A stretch of 64,000 bases of DNA from Polytrichum commune (GCA_950295325.1 OX485804.1:66254033-66318032), one strand, 5' to 3'; shown: positions 33,138-45,640, counted from the stretch's first letter. Program-made: numbers and translations. The notes: generated by a model from the sequence alone, not told the origin.

Positions 33138-36100
33138 GCTTCACTTTGACATGTGGAAAGTCTTTTGATTACCACTAACTCATTAAAGTCAATGTAGGTC
33201 CTTCCATGAGCATCACTTGGAAAATCCATAAGATATTTTTACCATGACCCCACAAAAACCAAGTCAACTATCATGTTTTTCATTTAGATTTGCTAACTCA
33301 AGAAACCATTAGACATACATTAGGGGAATTTTAAAATTAAAATAATCAATCAAAATAAAAGACACTATAAAATCTTCATGATTATGAAAAGTTGTTGAGG
33401 TCATAACATATTAAGTTTATCCCATTTGCACCCTTTCTAAAAGGGCGAAGGGTGGGTGTAGGCTAGTCCCACGGTTGATGCAATTCTTGACCTAAATGTG
33501 GCATCAACTTGCTTGGTTAGTGCGACGCCCCTTGTGAACACCAACAACTTCCTCGGGGGGTTGACTGGCGAAAAATCGTAGAACAACGTGCGATAAAAAA
33601 TAGGGTCTAATATATTCATTGTAGATAAATTTTGTAAAAAACTTACATATAATATAGGGGTTTTTAAGATAATGAAAAAGGATTACATGTAAAATACCAT
33701 CACACCTTTATTTTGAAAAATACCATACCTTATAATCTTTTCTGCAAGGTAAATAGCCCCCCAATAAATAGGTCCTAGACGCACGTGTATGCAAAATAGA
33801 AGAGGGAGTGAACCCCCTGAGACAACTTCACCATTACTTTCATCTCATGACACTTGGCGTTCAAGTGCGCTTACTAACATCTAGGCATGAGCATGTTCAA
33901 CAGTGTTATGAGGTGTATGTTGATACTTGTGTTACACAATGGTCTACATGTTGACTAAAATGCACACAAATGACACTTGGCATGAGTACATTCAACATCT
34001 TTCTCTTGCATACTAAAATGTAAACTCAAGACACTTGCCATTAGTATGCTTGATAATATCTTCCCATTGCATACAAACACGTAAAACTATCGTCTCAAGT
34101 ATCCCACTGTGCTCTACTAAATGTCATAATGTAAATAAATTTTCATTTTAAAAAGTTACTTATGTTGATGAAGAGTATCGTATTGGCGTCGGTGGACGTG
34201 ACACTTTGAGACCTCTAGGCATCTAGTTTAGGCCCTTTGCAAAATAATGTAAATGAAACTAAATACCATAAATTGTTGGAGTGGGACGAGCCCTGATAAA
34301 ATTCCACATGTTGGTTCAATGTGGTAAAATGAACAAGACTCAGTTTGAATACCGATCATTTTGTAAGGTAACCCCGACATAAAAGGAAAACTATGCCTGG
34401 AAAATTCTTGACCCCACGGTACAAAAGACTATTGCTGAGTAATGTTATGCCTCCTAGTAAATTTTTGGGGGTTAAGATTAAGTTTTGTAGCATGAAATGC
34501 ATGGGTGGACTCGACGTGTAAAGCTCCCCACAACACACACTCAAAATAACAATACATGCTGCACTTGCCTACACAATAAGTTAGACTAGGCAACGATTTC
34601 CGGTTCACAAGATGCCTTGATCCGTGTTGTTGATAACATCTTGCATCATGTGTTGTTTCGGAACCCGAACCTACGTGTGATAATATTATAGTTGCCCTTT
34701 ATAAACTACTCTTACTTATAACACAAGTATGAGTGCACTGTATTTTCTAATATGTGTTTTCTTTCCCCCCCCCCTTTTCCTTTTTTAAAATCATAAATGA
34801 AAGAAAATTTTGCTCCAAGAATTGAAGAAATGACATTCATAGTATTACTAAGTCTCATGTTCCTTTCCCTGTTTCAAGTAACAGAGATGTCCTATTCCAT
34901 GGGGATTTTGTTGTGGCACTAAGACTGAACATGTTGTGTTTTGAGAATCTTAAAAAAAAAAAAAATCCGGTTCTTGGTTCAATTGTTCTCTTGCATAGGG
35001 TAAGTGACACGTGGAGGTCAACAATGTTATGCTTGAACACCCTCGAAATCTGTTAAAGACAATCTTAAATAGATGGTACTAAAATTGTCACCTCAAGCCC
35101 TTAGAGTAATTGTTATTATTGCATTGGTAAAGTTACGGATGTTTATCATTGGCAATTCAAGGGACTTCTAGCACATCAAAGTAATCCTTCTTTTGAAATC
35201 CGTATGCAAAACTTACATGGGTCCAAAGTTTTATTGGTGACACATGCTGCTTGATATCAAGGTCGTGGGCATTCTCATGGGCAATAACTCACATATTTCA
35301 TAGTGCAAGATGTAAGGTGAGGTTTCAAGTGGGGTGTTGGTTTTAGCACCCTCTCTACCTTAGTTGAACATACTCAACTGAGGATTATAAGACTTCCAAA
35401 TAGTTTCGGAATTCCTCCCTTATGAAAGTCACTAGATTGGCATCCCATGCCGTATCAAAAAAGAACAAAAGGGAAAGAAAAAGGGCCTAACAATATGCAA
35501 CGACAACCCATAAGACTAAAGTGTTTTGGATGCCAAATGGTAACGTATACGTGGGATTTAAATGGGTTTCAAGAAGTTAAAAAACAACATATGAAAATTC
35601 TTCAAAAAAGTAGATTTTATTAAAAACTGTAGCATAAAGCACTCTACAATATCGTTGTTAAACGTCTTTTTGGCTCATGTACATATATATGAATGAGAGT
35701 TAACTGGGTTGAAACCATCCTCATGTACTTTCAGTCCCATTAACCATTTCGACTTCCCGAACTTTAAAATGAATTGAATTTCAATTCATATAGAAAAAAG
35801 CCCATGCACTAGGCCTTGACCCAATTCATGACCTCGTCAAAAGCAACCGAGTCACCGACCGGCCACCATGATAAGGAGTTGAGGTGGCGGCCGCTTTGGT
35901 AGCCTATATATGTAGGTACCGGAATAATGAGACTTTAAAAAAGAATTCCATGTGCATGTGGATAATGGAACCCGAACCCCTTATGATCACGTGCAACTAA
36001 TAATAAGCTCTTAAGTTCCACATTTAAAGACTTTGAAAGTCCACGTGTGAAATTATGTGAGCTAAAAACATCGTTCATATATATAGCAACTAGAAAATCC

Positions 36101-36767
36101 CCACCTCGGAAAAGGTCATGTTATATACTTTAAGACTCCCGTACCAAACTTCGAGTCCGTGTCCGGAAAGTACAGGTCAAATAACCAGTCCAAAGCATGC
36201 ATGTTGCATTATTCGCAAGCACCGACCCTATAACTTTAACCCTTAAAGGACACATGCTCTCAAATACGGCCATTAACACACTTTATACGGGCCTCGCCAA
36301 GTTCAAAATAATTTTATTTATTTATTTATTTAAGGGTTTAAAATATGTTTTTATCCATTGTCTCATGTGAAGGTAAAAATATAAGACATAAGATTTTAGG
36401 GTTATTTGATAATAATTGGTGTTAGGGGTGAAGACTGGTAGTTCATAGGGGAGGGAAGTTGAGGCATGAGCGGTGAGTGGTAACATGTGAGCAATGATTC
36501 CAAATTTAGCATACTTTCTGGGTTTTAGGGTCCCATTGTAAATTTGGCTACCTGGTTACATATTAGATTATATATAAATAAGGATTTTATGAGTAATACA
36601 TATGATGGCCACCTATTACTATGTGCGTGTAGAAACACTTTCTATCAAATGCTAAATTTTATTGTAGTATTTTGAAACACTTGTATGGGCAACCAAATAA
36701 GTTTTTGTACACATAATGCCACTGAATGGTGATTCATCACAATGTGGCAAACATTACACTAGCTTCA
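33138..36767. other. Intergenic, 3.6 kb without a gene
   Basis: AT-rich sequence with scattered short ORFs only. About 33640-33790 contains GGTAAATAGCCCCCC, related to the interior of the 46360-46857 element. Also a C11 run at 34766, A13 at 34954 and (TTTA)n at about 36312-36332. Confidence 0.45.
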
Positions 36768-37590
36768 CTACTCACCCTCGAAGACTTTGGCTAGCTCAAC
36801 GAGTCGCATGACCTCGTTGTAGGTATATGTTGGAGCGTGAATGATTTTGTGATTGTCGTAATCAACCTTGCATGGAAACATGAATACATAGTAAAAGTGT
36901 TTGTGGTGCACCCATTTAGCCTTCTTTCCCAAGGCTTGAGAGGATATTTTTGTGAAGTCCACACACGTACATTGTGCGATTTTGCCAATCGTAATACGGT
37001 AGGTGACGTCCTCCTTGGAGACAAGCTCGATTATCACTCCAAATCATGGATATGGAATGGCAGTGACTCCAACCACATAGTAAATGTCCGTGAGTCCAAC
37101 GTTTTTTCCATTTGTTCTTGTGATTATCCATTGGTGTTTTTGGATTCCGATGTACTATTTTGGATAATCAGGAGGTTGGGCGGGCGTCTGGGTTCAAAGG
37201 CATCCAAAAATGCAACCAAGGGATGAGAAGTGTTGCAATTGTTAAAAGTTTGCAACGAGGTGAAAGTGCCTCCCTTTGCTGTAATTGAAATCCAGTATCC
37301 TCAAGTGTGAACACCTCCTCCTTGAGCATATTGGTGCCTATATTCATCGGCCTCGTGCTAGGAACTATAACCCAATCTATTACATACTTCTTCTTACTAC
37401 CACTCACACAACACTTGATGTCATCACAACTAAACCAATACTCATACTCCACATTGTTGGTGAAGCGGAACTCTTTCTTCATCCCTTTGTACATTGGAGC
37501 ATGTGTACCATGTCTGCCAGTTCCGACTTTGGCATTGCACAAAATCTCAATATTGACACGCAATGCCCGACAATTTTTTTTTGGCAAAGT
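36768..37590 (-). pseudogene. Broken SWIM-type zinc-finger gene
   Basis: Minus strand. The upstream block (37587-37168) reads NIEILCNAKVGTGRHGTH, CCVSGSKKKYVIDWVIVPST, EEVFTLEDTGFQLQQREALS. After a frame change and stops at about 37040-37165, a second block (37037-36768) reads TCVDFTKISSQALGKKAKWV then HHKHFYYVFMFPCKVDYDN and HAPTYTYNEVMRLVELAKVF. The second block is a SWIM finger (CxCx(n)CxH) in which the second Cys is replaced by His, typical of genes derived from or associated with MULE transposases. No DDE transposase domain or long inverted repeats were seen nearby. Confidence 0.5.
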
Positions 37591-38494
37591 TAGGTGGCAA
37601 TCTTACAATATGCCATTGAAAACTAGGGCAGTCAGTCTCCAACACGGATGTGATATGAGCCATACCATGGTCTACAACATTTAATGGTTCTTAATGCATG
37701 CCCCTTTTCGCCCGAGTGATTGGACATGGAATGGAGTAGTTGATTTTGTTGGGTCACTAAATCACAATTCAAACCGGGTAGCAAGTCAAGCTTCTGCTTG
37801 GAGGACCCAAACAACTTTGAGCCTTCTAACACACAATCATGGTATTCATATCTTCTACCCTTGGAAAATACTCATGGCCTCTGCAAACAACTTGGAATCT
37901 CCGCACGTGGAAGCAACCTTGAGTTTCAAGGACGTAGAATCATAGCCTTTACCAAAAGATCCCCCTTTCAATCATGAACAATAATTTGCTATCTACATGA
38001 ACACCCTAATCAAATAATTTATCGTGGCTTCATATAAACAAATCATTTTGTTGTTTGATTGTTGGAGCCATATGTTGTGCATAGTCTCCACAAGGTTGCA
38101 TGTGGGCATTTCAAAACATTCCTCAATGGTCATGTCCTGCGTAAACACTTCATATTAGACTTTAAGGAACTATAAATTTTTTTTGTGCAACTAAGATCAT
38201 AATAATCTCATAATTGCTAAATATTAACTTCTACAAATATGAAACAAGTACTCCCCAACAACATATGGCCACCCCATTGTCTATAACAGAAAAGCCAAAA
38301 CCCAACCATTCTAAGTATCTGAGCAAAACCCTCTTCTGAGGCAACACCAGATGACAACCACCGTGACTAAATTATGAGATATTTCGTATCAACATCATCT
38401 TCATCTTCGTGTCTTTGTAGTCCTTGCATTTTTGTATATTTTTCTTAAAGAAAATTGTAGGGAGGGTTTGATATACTTCTACATCACCTTATCC
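37591..38494. other. Intergenic, possibly more of the SWIM-gene relic
   Basis: Minus-strand reading 37632-37832 is open and could be a decayed upstream part of the SWIM relic, but I cannot align it to a family. The rest is AT-rich without genes. Confidence 0.3.
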
Positions 38495-39255
38495 AAATTG
38501 GTCCATTTGAGGGGACGGTGCTTGAGCCTAAGGCCAACCTTTTGCCCATTTAAGGGCCCATACCGTCCATTTAGGTGTCCATTGAGACCATGCTTTTGGT
38601 TGAGACTACAATCCATTTATGTCTCCCTAAATTTCAGATGGAGACTACCCAAAAATATATTAAAAAACAAGAAAAATAACCGAAATCAAAGTCTCGGTGC
38701 CAAGGCTATGTTTTCTTTTCTTTTGTTTTCTTTTGCACGGATTTTTTTGGTAGATTGTAAGGCATTCACAACCTTCATTATAAGCCTATCCATTCAAATA
38801 TCCATTTTAGAGAAGGGTGCCTAAGCCTAAAGCCGGCCCCTTGCCCATGAAAGGACCCACTATATCCATTTAGGTATCCATTGAGGAGAGGGATGCTAGA
38901 GCATGGGGCCAACCTATTGCCCATTTAAGGCCCCCACTATGCCCATTTAGGTATTCATTGAGACTATAATTTTGGTTGAGACTACGGTCCATTTAGGTCT
39001 CCTTAAATTTCACATGGAGGTTACCAAAAAAGTACAAATAAAACTAAAACAAAAAACCAACAACATAGTCTCAGTGCCGAGACCGTGTCTCTAGTTTTTA
39101 TGCTCATTTATTTTATTTTATTTTATTCTTTTTGTAGATTGTACGGCATCAAGGGCCTGCATTCTAAGCTTGTCCATTTGAGGGGAGGGGTGCCTGAGCT
39201 TGAGGCCAACCCCTTGCCCATTTAAGGGCCCACTATGTCTATTTAAGTAGACTTG
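38495..39255. repeat. Complex tandem array, four truncated units
   Basis: Units start at about 38498, 38800, 38878 and 39166, each with TCCATTT.GAGGGGA, then TGCCTGAGC, then GGCCAACC..TTGCCCATTTAAGGGCCC. Long units continue with TCCATTGAGACCAT, TTTGGTTGAGACTAC, TCTCC.TAAATTTCA and AGTCTC.GTGCC.AG; units two and four are truncated after ~80 bp. Confidence 0.75.
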
Positions 39256-39281
39256 TACGGTCTCAAGGGCCTTCATACTAA

Positions 39282-39780
39282 GGGCCACTTCACACACGGG
39301 ACTGAGAGCCCGTGACCTTTACACTCCAAGCACTCTAATTGGTGGAAAGGACGAAGCCGGTCCAAGTTCACTTCACACTACGCTTGAGGGACCAACGGAG
39401 TACGTGGATGCAAGATGGATGTAAATTCTACATGGATTCCTACATGGCACCGAATGGATCACGTTTCATGGTCACTTGGACTATTTTCAAAAACCACCTC
39501 TTGGTGGTAGGCCTAACACAAAACCGGGAGACCACGACACTCCGAACGCTCACCACCGTTGGTTTATTCTACTTTATCATGTGTGAGGACCCGCGTGAAT
39601 AGAAATTCATTGAAATAGCGTTTGATTGAGGGCCCAGTCACATATGACTTCACACTACACTCGAGGGTCCGTGACCACACTACGTGATTGTGGAGGTGTG
39701 TTGGGACGGCCTTTGGACACTTTCTTTTGGGCTCTCACAATCTCATGGTCACAGCTCTTGACTCGTGTGTGAAGTGGCCC
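39282..39780 (+). mobile_element. Tourist/Harbinger-like MITE, GGCCAC family, copy (opposite orientation)
   Basis: 499 bp, TAA on both sides (39279-39281, 39781-39783). Inverted relative to the 24521, 26049 and 32636 copies. Carries the longest version of the shared ORF (39339-39602, 87 codons). Confidence 0.9.
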
Positions 39781-39783
39781 TAA

Positions 39784-40330
39784 GCCCAAGACTTGTACAT
39801 ATAGGATTGAAGGCCCAAAATCATGTTCTCTTCTAAGATTGAAACTCTGGTTCTTTATTCTTCATTTCCTTCTACTAATTGTTATTTTTATGTCTTCAAA
39901 TGTGTTCATAGGATGGGGGTTGACCATAATCCCTCAAGAAACATTTCCTTGTGGATTGGGAAATGTGGTCTTCAAAACACTAAATTTCAACTCCTTGAGT
40001 GGGAGCTTGTGCATGAAACCTAACACCAAACCTCGCTTGAATGTGCCACCTTGTTGTCTTTTGCTTTTGCCATTAGTGAGACTCATATTCGAATTGGAGG
40101 TCCAATTGGTTGATAATAGTTTGGTGTTGGATATCGTGATGGTGACAAGGTTTTGTATGTTTCAATTATGGATGACAAAAGGAGAGTGCATGAGGTGATG
40201 CACAAAGATATATGATGAATGGGATAAGCAATGGCAAGTGACCAATGATTTTTTTTAAATGTGGTTGAACATTGATGTTGAGTTGGTTGTGTTCAAGGAC
40301 AAAATGTTTTGGGTGTGGGAATGGAATCAT
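39784..40330. other. Intergenic, no gene seen
   Basis: Two overlapping ORFs (39823-40198) show no recognisable family; the second frame is hydrophobic at its start by composition only. Confidence 0.4.
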
Positions 40331-40678
40331 CTCGGGGGGGGGGGGGGGCAGTGTGTTAAAAAGTTAAGGATATAGGTGCGAACAACCACTATTCTATAGG
40401 GGGGTATTACTTTCAATTCTCCTCTTTTTTCACATGCTATCATTATGCAAATTTCTACTTTGGGTTAATAGAAAAATGGCTTGCATTACTTATAATTCCA
40501 AATTACCTATTATTCCATACCCTTTAGTACTTTAAAGATGTTCAGTGCCATTTTTGATACCCTATATTACTCTTAAGTCCATTTATAAATTTTTGCCCCC
40601 ATGTTTTTAAAATACCCTATCATTTGTTCGCACGTATATTGCTACTCCAACCAATGACTTACCCCCCCCCCCCCCGAG
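40331..40678. mobile_element. G-tipped foldback element with 8-bp target duplication
   Basis: Begins CTC followed by 15 G (40334-40348) and ends with 14 C (40662-40675) followed by GAG, so the tips are complementary. Flanked by a perfect direct repeat GGAATCAT at 40323-40330 and 40679-40686. Subterminal inverted repeats ATATAGGTGCGAACAA (40370-40385) and its near-complement (40624-40639) support a true foldback. The 8-bp target duplication suggests the hAT superfamily; the homopolymer tips are unusual. Confidence 0.75.
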
Positions 40679-41034
40679 GGAATCATAAGGTTAGTGCATG
40701 GAGGCGTCATGTTGTCTTCATTGTGATGACCATGTGTGGCATTACATGGTTGATTGCAAGGATTTCATGTTAACGTCTATCATGTCCTATGATGGTGATG
40801 TGATGCTAGACCCAAAAACATCACGTCGGGGGTGGGGGGGGGGGTTAAATTTAATTTAGGGTTTAAATTAAGGTTGGTTTTTTGATCGGACCTCCACTCA
40901 AATCATCTCCAGATGACAAAATATTACCCTCATTCAAAAGAGAGGCAAATATACCTACTCAAATCATCTCACAAATCTTGAAACCATTATTTTGTGATTT
41001 TATGAGAAGCTTTGCAATTTGAGGCAACAATGCC

Positions 41035-41281
41035 ACAATTGAACCTTATGACGGGACACCGGTGTCCCATAATACACCAATTAAACCCTAAAGCTCGTGT
41101 CGACGTCAAAAATGGCCAGTTGAAGGCTATCAAAGCAACGTTGAGATTATCTCAACATCCTATACATGCTCTGATGTTTGAAGTTGGTTTCTATTTTTCG
41201 ATCACTTACAACCACAAAACCAATCATTAAGGAGGCTCTGATATATTTGGGACGCCGGTGTCCCGCCATAAGGTTCAATTG
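41035..41281. mobile_element. Foldback element with a palindrome inside each arm
   Basis: Arms of about 35 bp: CAATTGAACCTTATGACG then GGGACACCGGTGTCCC on the left, complemented on the right with two or three changes. The left-arm segment GGGACACCGGTGTCCC is a perfect 16-bp palindrome. No target duplication recognised. About 180 bp of unrelated interior. Confidence 0.7.
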
Positions 41282-42479
41282 CACACCTTGCACATGGATT
41301 TACACCCACCAACACATGTCCCATTATAATTTCCAATATTAGATGTTTAGGATATGTTACGTTTGAGTGTCATGCAAATTTTTTACATCAATTGGGAATC
41401 ATTTACACATAGGGATCAAAAAAGAAAAAAAGAAAAGAAAAGAAAAAACATGTTTAGTATTTGTTGCCCCTAAATTGTGGAGATGACAAATGTCAAGTTT
41501 TGGTTCATGGACCGGTTCCACTGCAAACTAGTTGAGAGCACACTCCCACATTTGAATTAATCCAAAGATAGCTAAACATGTTGAACCAAAATTATCTACG
41601 TGACATAACATGGCAGACTTGAACATGAACAAGAGGAGTAGTTGAAACAATCAAAAAACCATATGAACTAGTGTCAAAGGGATTAAAGCAAACTGCTCAC
41701 GACCATATTATGGTTGCATAGGACAATAGGGGTTAAGGAACGAGCACAAAGGGCACTTTGCTTTTTGGCCATCCATCCATGATATGCATTGAACCATAGT
41801 TCAAGATTGAAGCCCTCATATGAGTTTTCATTTTGAAGGTCTCTCAAATTTCAACCCTTAAGTTGAAAGGCTCGTTAAAATCCAAGACGTCAATCCAAGA
41901 ATATAGAAATGAAATACAAAAAACTCATATTAAACTCATGCATGAATTATATCGTACAAGCTTCTAATACAATGTGAAGAATTAAGAATCAACCATCTAA
42001 CTCCACTTCTTGTAGTGACAATGCCCTACGCTTGTTGGTTCTTGTGGTGGGTAGATCAGATTACATTGAGGACATCAAGTGACGTCTTCATTTTCAATTT
42101 GGGGTTGTGTTTTGATGGGTTGTTTTGAGAGAGGTATGTTTTTAAGGGCCAAATCGCGTTTGAAGGGCATTTGAAGACTTCAATCTTGAACACTCCATTG
42201 AACCACAAAATTACTAGCATAGCTTTTGGGATATTAAATTTCACGACCCATCATTTGCATTGGGTTTGTCCAATCTGCATAAAGAAACCCATTAGCATGA
42301 GCCATTCACAAGTTGACCCCGTGACCTTTTATTGATAAGATCAATTCTTTGAGCCGCCGTTGTGTGCATGGAGTGCCACATTGAATGCTAGGGAGGAGGC
42401 AAATGCATCATCATCACAAGCGACGCTTTTGTTGGGCCCTCTAGTGAATCATTAAGTTAGCACTAATTAAGTTAGTGAG
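41282..42479. other. Intergenic, no gene seen
   Basis: AT-rich. Short ORF on the minus strand (42056-42244) without family features. Confidence 0.45.
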
Positions 42480-42818
42480 GGGTCGTAATTTGGTTACTCG
42501 TCTTAATTGGACACCGTATATTTGCGTGGTGTATGTTAGGTGTGGACACAACAACGGACACCAAAAGACATGCGTTTAAAAGAGATTGAACTATGTGTTC
42601 ATCTTCATTCTTTAATTTTTCTGTTATAAAATAGTCAACTTAATTGGGGGAGGGGGGGGGGGACCGTATGATGAATTAGTAAGAAAGAGAATGTCCAACT
42701 TGACGATGAATGAGATATTCATTTGAGCTCTAAACATTACGAGAAAAATGGCGACATGTGCAAGTTGGATTTGTTAATCAACTCACACTAACTACATGTT
42801 TCATATCTTGGAATAAGT
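42480..42818 (+). repeat. Dispersed repeat family A, copy 6
   Basis: Near-complete unit (TTGGACACC, AAAGACATGCGTTTAAAAGAG, then CATATCTTGGAATAAGTGAG). The G-run is expanded to GGGGG-A-G12 at about 42645-42662, directly followed by ACC as in other copies. Confidence 0.75.
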
Positions 42819-44009
42819 GAGTGCTAAGCAATGTACGGGGAGTACCGAGGTTTAGTTACGAGCTAGCTGCATTTTTTTCCGGAGATTTCCGAATGAGTTC
42901 ACAATGATTGGGACGAGGTACCGATGTAAAATTGTCGAGGTTAGAAATCGACTGGTTCAAGGGAGAACAGACCAGCAATATGGCTGGTTGAGGCATCATA
43001 CTTTGGGATATTTACTGAGAGTGATTCTTTACTTTAGGCAAGTACCCGAAAGGACTAGGGATAAGTAGCGGGTGGTTCTCCCCGTTCATTGATGCGCCCT
43101 TTTTGGATCCATACATTTTTCAAAGGCTACAAGATGGTGGGGGCTTGGCAAGGTTCAACTCCTTCCAGGGATACTTGAGATTTCTTTCAGCACAAACTCA
43201 CCCCCTTAAAAGCAAAACACCGATTTTCTTTTATGAAAGAAAAGGAAAACAAAAAACCCAACTTACTATACATAACTTCAGAAACATACCGAAATAAAAT
43301 CTAGAAACAAAGAAAATCACTGAATGGTAAAGGTAAATGTAAGAATTTAACCAAGAAAAAAAAACAAAAAAAAACAGGCTTTCAGTAGCTTTTGAGTAAA
43401 AAGAAAAAAATTCCGAACCTCTTTATAAAAGGTAGGAAATGTACTGATTTTTGTATAGAACTCCTGGGACTTGGTGCTGAGCCAAAAGTGTCCATTTAAA
43501 GGTCAGCTTATCTTAGTATCTGTCTTAGCAGAAGGGTTGAAATGAGCATGGGATACAATAATTTTGAGATGCTATACTGATTTTGATGTGCAAAATTAGT
43601 GTAGACCATAGTAATTTCTCCTTTATATCATTAAACACATTGTGACCCCATTACTTTCCCCTCCATACTCAGTGTCACCATAAGTATACACTAATTACCT
43701 TCAAGTGGAGGAACTTAGTCTAGTTTATACAAATTCCACCAAACACTTTATTTTTCTGCCATAGTAAATCCAATGATTGGTGTAGATAATATGCACACTA
43801 AATTTACCAAACTTCATTATAGCTTGAAAACATGGTAAGAGATTTCAACTTCACTTATCTTCAATTTGGATGTAGACATTAGGAATGTTGAATGTACGAG
43901 GACACTCTTGTTGCATGTGTCCCTTTATTGTGTATGGGAACTCGAGAGCCTTGCCTTTGTATTCTTTGTTTAGTCTATACTTGCAGGCTATCTTGGTACG
44001 TGTTGAGTC
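42819..44009. other. Intergenic, no gene seen
   Basis: No supported gene. A-rich stretch at about 43230-43410. ATTAGTGTAGACC / TACACTAATTACC motifs near 43600 and 43690 suggest an old foldback. Confidence 0.4.
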
Positions 44010-44012
44010 TAA

Positions 44013-44503
44013 GGGCCACTTCACACACGAGACTGGGAGCCCGCGACCATTACACTTCAAGCACTCTCATTGGTGGAAAAGGCGGAGCCGGTCCAAGTTT
44101 GCTACTTCACACTATGCTTGAGGGACCAACGGAGTATGTGAATGCAAGATGATGGATGTAAAGTCTACATGGATTCCTAGATGGCATCGAATGGATTATG
44201 TTTCATGGTCACTTGGACTGTTTTCAGAAACCACCTCTTGGAGGTAGGCCCAGCACAAAACCGGGGAGACCATCGCACTCCGAACGCTCACAATTATTGA
44301 TTTATTCTATTTTATTATGTGTGAGGACCCGCATGAATAGAAATTCATTGAGGGCCTGGTCACATATGACTTCACACTACACTTGAGAATCCATGACTAC
44401 ACGACATGATTTTGGAGGTGTATTTGGGATGGCCTTTGGACACTTTCTTTTGGGCTCTCACAATTTCATGGTCATGGCTCTTGGCTCGTGTGTGAAGTGG
44501 TCC
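44013..44503 (+). mobile_element. Tourist/Harbinger-like MITE, GGCCAC family, copy (opposite orientation)
   Basis: 491 bp, TAA on both sides (44010-44012, 44504-44506). Right end is GAAGTGGTCC, one base off the family terminus. Same orientation as the 39282 copy. Confidence 0.9.
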
Positions 44504-44544
44504 TAACTACTGGATGAAATTGTCTTGCACAAGTGACTTTAGAA

Positions 44545-45640
44545 TTATTGTTCCCCCTCTTTCATATGACACGTTTGGTCGCCCAAGAAAGTGTCATATC
44601 ATGTATATGTCATATTCTCGATAATATGACAAATTGGCTTGAAATGTCCTACTTTGATGTAAAATGTCATTTTGTGTACACGATGAAGATACACATGTTT
44701 AAAAGATAATTTTATAATGAAGAAATATGCTCACAATGTCACACAATATGGAGTTAATAAAATTAGAAAGTGGCGTGATGATCTCTTCACCACATCACAC
44801 ACAACGAAATAAGAAACTATTGTCTTCTGATGATGTTTGTTGATGTTGGAAACCGACATCTTGTTCATTTTATCTATAAAAAGGTTTCATGTTCATCACA
44901 TCTATTGTTTAAAACTCCAAAGAACGCTCCACTACAAAATTTGATAGTACTTCGACATACTCATAGGCTTAAGGAGGCTTGACTAATGGTGTTGGCTTGT
45001 CATCCATATCATTCTCCTTCATTGGCTCTTCATCCAAAATCTAAATCCAAATGGACTTCCCTACCCCATTCCAAATCCACCAACTCAGCCATGCCTTCAA
45101 TGCATCGCTCCCATCACACCATTCAAGATTAAACCTAGGTTGTGAGATCAATCTCTTCAATTGCAATTCTATCCACCCATCGCAAGATTCAAGAGATTAA
45201 TACCCAATCATCTGAATCCACCTCCACTCAACCTTCAATCAAAACTCCGGAAGCAATTTGTAACAACCCCTTCTTCAATTTTGCTTCAATCTCCATTCAA
45301 TCCCGAAGATTCAAAAGTACAGCATATGTTTTGGAACCAAGGCTTAAACCAAATAACTTGAGTTGAGTTAAGCTAACACACTGATGATTGTGATTCATGT
45401 TCCTTTACCAATCATTTTGTACTTGAAACAACTCCTTAATCCCAAGGCATATCCTTAGTGTGGATTCCACCACTTATGCACATCAATTACCTCTATTATG
45501 TGACAAATTGGGCCTAAAAATGTCATATTACGAGCGTCATAGTCGTAACATGGGGTAAATTCACACTAAAAAGTTTAGTTGATGAGAAATGTGTCAAATA
45601 ATCAAGATGTCGTATTATCGAGGTGAGATTGTCCAATGTT
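44545..45640. mobile_element. Possible non-autonomous element with CCTC..ATA..GACA ends
   Basis: The left side has CCCCCTCTTTCATATGACACG and ATTCTCGATAATATGACAAATTGG. The right side ends ATGTCGTATTATCGAGGTGAG, whose complement starts CTCACCTCGATAATACGACA. Such CCTCGATAATnnGACA ends occur in pogo/Tigger-type elements. The arms match only loosely and no target duplication was confirmed. A relative is visible at about 63800-63905. Confidence 0.35.
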
